20,477 nt of DNA from Bacteroidaceae bacterium (GTDB lineage Bacteria; Bacteroidota; Bacteroidia; Bacteroidales; Bacteroidaceae). The notes under the pieces were generated by a model. That model was given only the letters and a program-made list of their open reading frames with translations. It was not told where the DNA came from and ran no database searches. Below are positions 16,601 to 20,477 of this stretch, in pieces (position 1 is the stretch's first letter; each line of letters opens with the position of its first letter). Location: NCBI GenBank assembly GCA_016302965.1, contig JAEDMP010000039.1, positions 1-20,477 of the forward strand. Reading direction: 5' to 3'. Position numbers and translations under genes: made by a program.

Positions 16601-16635
16601 GCAGCCTGATCACGGTGAAACGCATCAACCGATAA
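13612..16635 (+). CDS. Secreted multidomain GH10 endo-1,4-beta-xylanase
   Basis: A 1007-residue secreted enzyme. Signal peptide residues 1-21 (ends ATGSANA). Residues about 22-180 resemble a beta-sandwich carbohydrate-binding-like module (VCNFEDYEIGTVWP to DYYIDDIELVGPY). Residues about 190-590 look like a beta-solenoid with autotransporter-type strand repeats (for example GTLTVFKGATLGGWGTIG), then an acidic DTTDDEEEEA linker. The GH10 barrel covers about 619-950: GENEMKFDATEPKR, then VRGHTLAWHSQVPGW, acid/base E757 in WDVVNE, and nucleophile E874 in ITELD. The last 45 residues (IRIVCRNLAGQTV to SLITVKRINR) resemble a T9SS type A sorting tail. It cuts xylan outside the cell or at its surface. 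A plain GH10 is about 350-400 residues, so the long solenoid is the unusual part. The gene is divergent from the TonB receptor. Confidence 0.92.
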   Translation: MKKKLSITLLLGILATGSANAVPLTVCNFEDYEIGTVWPMWHLYGGDISSVATVEQDPGNPNNKVLHIQLKDWCCHPEFTLPTDLRGSAITKRYPTLRYKLYRSQTDADNWKQFAAFIGTQELYRDEGYPDQGSIGVWQTRNYALKAVEDDNSSDRLRLGIHHNNSDYYIDDIELVGPYDDCISAEDGGTLDYCENNISSSYKTIDSDIYIPAGQSLNVLTSRYTEWTGQVMGEGTLNIHSGGERSYLGTASSKGATYPDWALMKGDVNLYPYKEMVGSCGFYGLILSSGTFQPENINGSNYNRIFADKKLTLHPGATLAVESGTRGIRIGELQTLEGSQLSGYYKKSTATSYYIIGARNTDATLAGLIASSTQGNKVGLIKEGKGCYRITGSNNSIDAGIRILEGSLMANNDAEATISGKLTGATGTAGTLTVFKGATLGGWGTIGCTTEVYGQVKAGDGKPGTLRLMNTSVPGTAVSVTLHPEAQIICPILDASTYSQLIIEGKLLLNTKTQDFEESERQPRLTIATSADSQLKVGDEFILLRATSKPSPDWSLTIRYPKAYTWQVDQLTDADGSFRVVARITSLDYSGQGDTTDDEEEEAIDNGYPDEDVSEDLNDPTPLRSYAQKLGKWIGVAAASYRYDCSSTEGPAAIVGAEFNLVVGENEMKFDATEPKRNEFNYGGSDAVMALADRCGQEVRGHTLAWHSQVPGWVSEDGKKNNHNYSREELLDILKNHIRNVAGNYKGRIREWDVVNEVLDDDQSIVRTQPDAYKLRPSIWNTYIGEDFIDSAFVWAHQVDPTAKLYINEYGAEMMGGAKSEAYFNLVKRLQKSGIPIDGCGLQCHFTTGEVDTLKLEKNIRRYAELGLNCIITELDIALANPYAAEALETQAKEYAAITRVFLRNANCPSMLIWGLADHYSWRQNQPLLWDSQLQAKPAYYYVHAQLRKAASDATAISSVPPSDSETIRIVCRNLAGQTVSPNSRGILIEQGLKRDGSLITVKRINR

Positions 16636-16670
16636 TTACCCCGGCGGTCCTATCCGCTACCTTCCTCAAC

Positions 16671-16750
16671 CAATCGGCCTGTACGATTGAAACCAGTTTC
16701 CATGCAACAGATATGATGTTGAAACTGATTTCAAATGTACAGGCCGATTG
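16671..16750. repeat. 80-base long inverted repeat between convergent genes
   Basis: Arms 16671-16700 and 16721-16750 (30 bases each) pair at 27 positions around a 20-base loop. The outer 14 bases, CAATCGGCCTGTAC, and the inner 7 pair perfectly. There is no T tract after it on either strand, so it is not a standard intrinsic terminator. It lies in the gap between the xylanase stop and the convergent lipoprotein stop and might still act as a two-way transcript end or stabilise the 3' ends; a small mobile-element remnant is another possibility. Confidence 0.75.
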
Positions 16751-16772
16751 TTATGCCAGTGTGAGGAGGGGG

Positions 16773-18260
16773 TCACTCACTCTTGATTTCGGGACAATAC
16801 TGATAGCAGCCGATGTCGGGCAGATCGCCGCGCGGATTACCGTCTCGGTCGTTGTTATAAGGATAGATTTGGAGGATGGGCTGTGCCTTGGCTCTCGCCG
16901 TTGAGAGGGAGTCGAGGTGGAAGTCATAGTCCTGGAGGTTGGCATCCACGAGCACGAAATGGGCAGCGCCCTGCACCGTATCCTTCGGCGACTCGAAGAG
17001 GACACCAGAGAAGAGTTTCAACTGCACCGAGTCCTCAATCGCAGGCGTGCGCAGAAGACAGTTGGCAAAATAATAGTTGAAGAGCGTAGTGGAATCCTTG
17101 GTATCGCCCATCACCACATCGTCGGCATAGCCTGTGACAAGGGAGTTGAGACAGGCCATCTGATGGAGCGGATAGGGCTGGTCGTCCACATAGTTAGTGA
17201 AACGCAGTGCCGCACCACGGTCGGCATCAAAGGGATAGAACTGGGCCAGTGTGGTATAGAGCACGAGGGCACTACCTCCAAAAACGGCCAGACAATCGTT
17301 GAGCGTATTGCTGATTTGGCAGTTGGCCATCCAGAAGTTGGCGTTATAGGCCGCCAAACCATAGCCCTTGCAATTATGGATGGTCACATTCTCCATAGCC
17401 AGACGGTAGTGGAGTGAGTCGTAGGCTGCCGAATCGACCACGATACCATCAGTGGCACTATGCAGATCGAGGTTGTAGAGAGTGTTGCCGGTAGAGGACG
17501 CATGGAAGCGGATGCCCTTCCACTGTCCGCTCACACGGTCGTAGGGCAGATAGTCGAACATGCGGTCGGTTCTGTCGCCCCGCATCACCACACTGCCCCC
17601 CAACCCATCGTTGCCCTGCACCACGAGCCGTCCGTAGACATCCAGTCCGGCATCCGCATGGAAATAAAGGGTAGTTGGAGCCTTGATTGTGAGTGTGGCA
17701 CCACTGTCTACACGCAGTCCGCCATAGATAACCATCGGCTGTGGGGAGACAATAACCGAGTCGTGGCTGACAATGAGATGATGACAGAGCTTGGCATCCC
17801 AGGAGTAGGCTCTGAGGTTCACCTTCTGTTCCGTACCGCTTTCGAGCAGGAACACCAGGTTGTCCTCAACGAGTTGGGGCTCTTCACCTCCGTTCCATTT
17901 GGAGGTGAGTTCCACGAACACGCGGATGCTGTCTCCCTTTCTCACATCAAGCCACGCCACCTGGCTTCCCGTGGTATTGTCGAGATACGTACCGTCGACG
18001 TTCACTCTGAATCCAGTCTGATTGCCCTTTTCGAGTCTCACCTGTTGCAACCTCAATCCGTAGTTGCTCTTGTTGTAGACCCAGAAGGATCGTGTACTCG
18101 ATGGGACGCTGCTGAAGAGGGTGTCCATGCTCACGGTGTCGGTAGAGAAGGATAGTCTCCGCGAGGGGTTAGTACTAAATTCATCATTGTCGGTACAGGC
18201 CGTAAAGGCCGCCGCTGTCAGTGCGAGCAGTTGAAAGTATATAAAAAGCCGTTTCATCAT
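16773..18260 (-). CDS. Right-handed parallel beta-helix lipoprotein
   Basis: A 495-residue predicted lipoprotein. The leader MMKRLFIYFQLLALTAAAFT ends in a lipobox (FTAC) with C22 as the lipid site. Acidic residues right after it (CTDNDEF) resemble the surface-export signal of Bacteroidetes lipoproteins (inference). Residues about 35-150 look like a beta-sandwich, and about 170-470 carry short repeating strands with turns (LRVDSGATLTIKAPTTLYF, VVQGNDGLGG, ENVTIHNCKGYGLAAYNANF, ANCQISNTLNDCLAVFGGS) typical of pectate-lyase-like helices. It ends LPDIGCYQY, common in such proteins. No catalytic residues of a known lyase were recognised, so binding or a structural role is as likely as an enzyme. 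Start is ATG 18260 or 18257; both lie in the loop of a terminator-like hairpin. Confidence 0.8.
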   Translation of the reverse strand: MMKRLFIYFQLLALTAAAFTACTDNDEFSTNPSRRLSFSTDTVSMDTLFSSVPSSTRSFWVYNKSNYGLRLQQVRLEKGNQTGFRVNVDGTYLDNTTGSQVAWLDVRKGDSIRVFVELTSKWNGGEEPQLVEDNLVFLLESGTEQKVNLRAYSWDAKLCHHLIVSHDSVIVSPQPMVIYGGLRVDSGATLTIKAPTTLYFHADAGLDVYGRLVVQGNDGLGGSVVMRGDRTDRMFDYLPYDRVSGQWKGIRFHASSTGNTLYNLDLHSATDGIVVDSAAYDSLHYRLAMENVTIHNCKGYGLAAYNANFWMANCQISNTLNDCLAVFGGSALVLYTTLAQFYPFDADRGAALRFTNYVDDQPYPLHQMACLNSLVTGYADDVVMGDTKDSTTLFNYYFANCLLRTPAIEDSVQLKLFSGVLFESPKDTVQGAAHFVLVDANLQDYDFHLDSLSTARAKAQPILQIYPYNNDRDGNPRGDLPDIGCYQYCPEIKSE

Positions 18261-18278
18261 ATAGATAAAACGGCTTTT
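18244..18278 (-). terminator. Terminator-like hairpin spanning the lipoprotein start codon
   Basis: Perfect 11-base arms (AAAAGCCGTTT at 18244-18254; AAACGGCTTTT at 18268-18278) enclose a 13-base loop. In minus-strand RNA the stem is followed by U-rich sequence, so it can end the rubrerythrin transcript. The loop holds the ATGATG of the lipoprotein gene and the far arm is codons 3-6, so it can also hide or present the start codon. Confidence 0.7.
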
Positions 18279-18305
18279 GTTTGATTTTATTGTAAGGCTG
18301 ATTCC

Positions 18306-18866
18306 TTATTTCTTGCCGAAGTAGCGCTCATAGAGTCCCATGAAACCGGCGCAGTGGCGAGCCTCATCCTTGGCCATCTCGTGTACGGTGTCATGAGTGG
18401 CATCCATACCTGCAGCCTTAGCGTTCTTGGCAATACGGAACTTATCTTCACAAGCACCCTTCTCAGCAGCGATGCGAGCCTCGAGGTTGCTCTTGGTGTC
18501 CTTCAGTACATCACCGAGCAGTTCGGCAAACTTAGATGCATGCTCAGCCTCCTCAAAGGCGTAACGCTTGTAAGCCTCAGCGATTTCAGGATAACCCTCA
18601 CGATCAGCCTGACGGCTCATAGCGAGATACATACCCACCTCGCAGCACTCACCATTGAAGTGGGTTTCGAGGTCTTTAATCATCTCTTCAGAGGCATCCT
18701 CATTGCGGGCAGCGCCCAGTACATGTTTGGTAGCGAAGTCAGCATTGGCAGCATCGTCCATTTCCTTGAACTTAGCGGCGGGAGCCTTGCAGAGGGGACA
18801 CTTCTCAGGAGCGGTTTCACCTTCGTGAACATAACCGCATACGGTACAAACAAATTTCTTCTTCAT
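18306..18866 (-). CDS. rbr: Rubrerythrin with N-terminal rubredoxin domain (reverse rubrerythrin)
   Basis: A 186-residue peroxide-reducing di-iron protein. The rubredoxin-type iron site comes first (C7, C10, C23, C26 in CTVCG and CPLC), followed by the four-helix ferritin-like domain. Di-iron ligand motifs are FNGECCEVGMY (E73, E76), EEAEH (E106, H109) and DEARH (E168, H171). In classical rubrerythrins the rubredoxin part is at the C-terminus; the reversed order seen here is known from anaerobes. The role is detoxifying hydrogen peroxide in the cytoplasm of an organism without much catalase-type defence. A promoter lies upstream and a hairpin downstream, so it is probably a single-gene unit with some read-through into the lipoprotein gene. 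Confidence 0.92.
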   Translation of the reverse strand: MKKKFVCTVCGYVHEGETAPEKCPLCKAPAAKFKEMDDAANADFATKHVLGAARNEDASEEMIKDLETHFNGECCEVGMYLAMSRQADREGYPEIAEAYKRYAFEEAEHASKFAELLGDVLKDTKSNLEARIAAEKGACEDKFRIAKNAKAAGMDATHDTVHEMAKDEARHCAGFMGLYERYFGKK

Positions 18867-18982
18867 AAAATCTATTTAGTGTTATTGTTAATAAATGGAA
18901 TATACTTAGGATGAGGGAAAGACGGACGGGGAAAATATACTTTATACTACCGCACCATCCCCACTTCTTGGTATTTATACTG

Positions 18983-19013
18983 CAAAAGTATGAAAAAAAA
19001 AGATTTCGTGCAA
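18983..19013 (-). promoter_or_regulatory. Promoter for rubrerythrin
   Basis: On the minus strand TTG (19011-19013) and TACTTTTG (18983-18990) are 20 bases apart, a full match to Bacteroidetes -33 and -7 elements. The mRNA would start near 18976, leaving a leader of about 110 bases. The -33 TTG lies in the loop of the terminator of the upstream gene. Confidence 0.65.
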
Positions 19014-19034
19014 GCAATTCGCCCGAAATCTTTT
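18993..19034 (-). terminator. Intrinsic terminator of the acetylesterase gene
   Basis: Perfect 11-base arms (18998-19008 and 19024-19034; left arm AAAAGATTTCG) flank a 15-base loop. On the minus strand the stem is followed by a long T run (plus-strand A at 18993-19001). It begins 24 bases after the esterase stop codon and overlaps the rubrerythrin promoter. Confidence 0.82.
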
Positions 19035-19057
19035 CCCTGTTTTTGTTTTTTTAATTA

Positions 19058-20074
19058 TCACTTCTTCCAGGTAGCACCCTCGCGGAGCACAAACTTTATC
19101 TTCTTGTCCTTAGGCACCCGTGGTTTCTCCCATTCGCCTGCAAAGATTTGCACGGTCTGAGTAGCCTTCTGTACTGGCAGATGGTCGACTGCCTCCTGGG
19201 GTGAGAAATACTGCCCGATACCATTCTTGGCCACAGCGCAGTCAGCATGAGTGAGATGGGCAGCAAGAGCTGGTATCTGGCGTGCCACTTCTTCAGCCAG
19301 GAGCTTGGCCACGGTGTGAGCACCATAAATATTATAATGTGTATTGTCCTGTCGTCCTTTAGGCACTGAGGGTTCTTGTCCTGGGAGGAACCACATGTGA
19401 AGCTTTTTCGAATCCTCACGTCCCAAACGTTGCTCCAAACGATGAGTAATCAAGTTGGCATCTACAAACACCACATCCTCTTCGAGAGCCACATGACGGG
19501 GAGCATAGCGATAGTCTCCATGGGTGTCACGCAGGGTATCCCCCTCTTCTCCCTTGGTGTTGACTGGCGCTCCTACAGTCTTGCGCAGTGCCTCATCGTC
19601 ATCATTGCGGGGTACCTGTTTGAAAAAATTTCGACGTACCACACAGTTGAAAAGCACTGGAATACCGCCTTTGGCACGCGTCTCCCTGACAAAGCGACGC
19701 AGGTTGTCATCAAAAGTTGAACCCGGATCGGTGTGGCGATCAGCCTTGGGTTTCTCATCGTTGTGCCCGAATTGGATGAATACATAGTCACCAGGACGAA
19801 TCTTATCTACCACTTTCTGCCATCTTCCTTCATCGATGAAACTTTTCGACGAGCGTCCATTCACGGCATGATTATCCACACGGATTGCATCATCAAAATA
19901 ACATTGAAGCGCCATGCCCCATCCTCTTTCAAGATTACCATTTTTGATTTGTTTGTTGGCCATAGTGGAGTCACCTATCATAAAGATAGTAATGACATGA
20001 TCGGCCTTAAAAGCTGTCATCACCAATGCGAGGCATACGAAAGTCAGCCAATGATTGATTCTTTTCATTTTCAA
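19058..20074 (-). CDS. SGNH/GDSL hydrolase, rhamnogalacturonan acetylesterase-like (CE12)
   Basis: A 338-residue secreted esterase. A signal peptide covers about residues 1-24 (cleavage near FKA). SGNH blocks are in order: GDST with S36 as nucleophile, G73 in AVNGRSSKSF, N105 in QFGHND, and D243/H246 in DNTHYN. The GRSSKSF and GWGMAL segments are marks of CE12 enzymes, which take acetyl groups off rhamnogalacturonan (pectin) and in some members xylan. A C-terminal piece of about 60 residues (after the SGNH fold, ending EGATWKK) is beyond the usual fold and of unknown use. Start is ATG 20074 or 20068. No -7 box was seen upstream. With the xylanase nearby it supports plant cell-wall use. Substrate is inferred from family only. 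Confidence 0.88.
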   Translation of the reverse strand: MKMKRINHWLTFVCLALVMTAFKADHVITIFMIGDSTMANKQIKNGNLERGWGMALQCYFDDAIRVDNHAVNGRSSKSFIDEGRWQKVVDKIRPGDYVFIQFGHNDEKPKADRHTDPGSTFDDNLRRFVRETRAKGGIPVLFNCVVRRNFFKQVPRNDDDEALRKTVGAPVNTKGEEGDTLRDTHGDYRYAPRHVALEEDVVFVDANLITHRLEQRLGREDSKKLHMWFLPGQEPSVPKGRQDNTHYNIYGAHTVAKLLAEEVARQIPALAAHLTHADCAVAKNGIGQYFSPQEAVDHLPVQKATQTVQIFAGEWEKPRVPKDKKIKFVLREGATWKK

Positions 20075-20140
20075 GATTAATTTTAAGTGATATTGTTATG
20101 ATTAAATTACTTGTGGAGGTTCCTTTTCAGAAGAGAAGTA

Positions 20141-20175
20141 CCGACCGCCTTTTCCTCATCAGAAAAGTAGGTCGG
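20141..20175. repeat. Hairpin upstream of the acetylesterase gene
   Basis: Arms 20141-20154 (CCGACCGCCTTTTC) and 20162-20175 (GAAAAGTAGGTCGG) pair at 12 of 14 positions around a 7-base loop. It lies about 70 bases before the esterase start on the minus strand, so it may be in its leader, or end a transcript entering from the right. Confidence 0.5.
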
Positions 20176-20206
20176 CCATAATCTTGCTTTTTCTATTGCT
20201 ACATTT

Positions 20207-20232
20207 AAGATCTATTTACTAAGATCTATTTA
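20207..20232. repeat. Two direct copies of AAGATCTATTTA
   Basis: The 12-base word AAGATCTATTTA is at 20207-20218 and again at 20221-20232, two bases apart (14-base period). The second copy ends inside the left terminal repeat of the neighbouring element. No function is known. Confidence 0.75.
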
Positions 20233-20447
20233 ACGTGAGTTCGACGAATTCTCCATGTGACAAGACTTATCTGAAAGAGGCAGATGATTTTGCAATGATG
20301 CTTATGTTAACTTCATTGCCAATAAGGTTATTAATCTATCGGCTTATAGGTTATTAATCTATCGACTTATAGGTTATTAATCATATCGGGCATATGAGTG
20401 CATTTGTTGCTTCTTCCTGCTATTTCAAATTCATCGAACTCACGTTA
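20231..20447. mobile_element. Candidate small non-coding inverted-repeat (MITE-like) element
   Basis: TAACGTGAGTTCGACGAATT (20231-20250) and its near-exact inverse (20428-20447) pair at 19 of 20 positions. Both ends show TA, so the element can be read as starting and ending with ACGTGAG/CTCACGT and flanked by a duplicated TA, the target used by IS630/Tc1-mariner transposases. The 177 bases inside hold no long frame but carry 23-base tandem repeats. No transposase is in the window. It could instead be an invertible segment or a repeat of other origin. Confidence 0.5.
20325..20395. repeat. Tandem 23-base repeat, about three units
   Basis: Units at 20325-20347, 20348-20370 and 20371-20395 each begin AGGTTATTAATC. 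Units one and two differ at a single base (CGGC versus CGAC); the third drifts after its first 12 bases. They are directly joined without spacers. The shared core ATAGGTTATTAATCTAT is close to palindromic, as for a protein-binding site or iteron. Confidence 0.85.
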
Positions 20448-20477
20448 TTCAAGCATTCGAATCAGGCATTCTGGATT

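Larger units (their letters stand above)
20075..20477. other. Gene-free repeat-rich stretch at the right end
   Basis: From the acetylesterase start to the window end no coding frame with family-like sequence was found on either strand. The stretch holds, in order, an imperfect hairpin, a double direct repeat, the MITE-like element with its 23-base tandem repeats, and 30 bases of unremarkable flank. A gene oriented out of the window may begin just beyond 20477. Confidence 0.6.

Noticed and set aside
19872..19880. Exact DnaA box as an origin element
   Set aside because: It is a lone site within the esterase coding sequence (codons for V-D-N) and is not part of a cluster.
20325..20395. CRISPR-like array
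   Set aside because: The 23-base units are joined directly without unique spacers, and no cas gene is present.

Overview
The window reads as chromosomal DNA of an anaerobic, polysaccharide-degrading Bacteroidota, most like Prevotella or a close relative. This rests on Bacteroidetes-type -7 boxes (TAnnTTTG) before several genes, a TonB-dependent receptor with a long N-terminal leader, a B12-dependent ribonucleotide reductase, a rubrerythrin with its rubredoxin domain at the N-terminus, a GH10 xylanase with a T9SS-like tail, and protein sequences that resemble Prevotella/Bacteroides families by recall. No database search was possible.

Layout. 1-750: the 3' end of a DUF1349 gene, then two 5' gene stubs (HD phosphohydrolase and AAA/DUF4143-type ATPase), which looks like a gene graveyard. 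761-2052: an HXXEE membrane protein overlapping a short-chain dehydrogenase. 2255-4082: a nitroreductase and a YeiH-type transporter, closed by a strong terminator. 4252-9565: nrdJ, folB, an N-acetylmuramoyl-L-alanine amidase and an MCE/MlaD-type protein, covering dNTP supply, folate and cell envelope. 9736-11196: dnaA. 11394-13463 (minus): a TonB-dependent receptor, divergent from a very large GH10 xylanase (13612-16635). 16773-20074 (minus): a beta-helix lipoprotein, rubrerythrin and a CE12-like SGNH acetylesterase. 20075-20477: a gene-free, repeat-rich end that includes a candidate small inverted-repeat element.

How the parts fit. nrdJ, dnaA, folB, the amidase and the MCE gene are housekeeping genes for replication, cofactors and envelope. 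The xylanase and the CE12-like esterase point to growth on plant cell-wall xylan and acetylated pectin. The rubrerythrin and the oxygen-independent reductase fit an anaerobe that meets oxygen or peroxide. I found no phage, CRISPR array, tRNA, rRNA or intact transposase. The most unusual material is non-coding: several long hairpins at gene ends, a start codon inside a terminator-like loop, a terminator sharing DNA with the next promoter, and the 217-bp TA-flanked inverted-repeat element carrying 23-bp tandem repeats.
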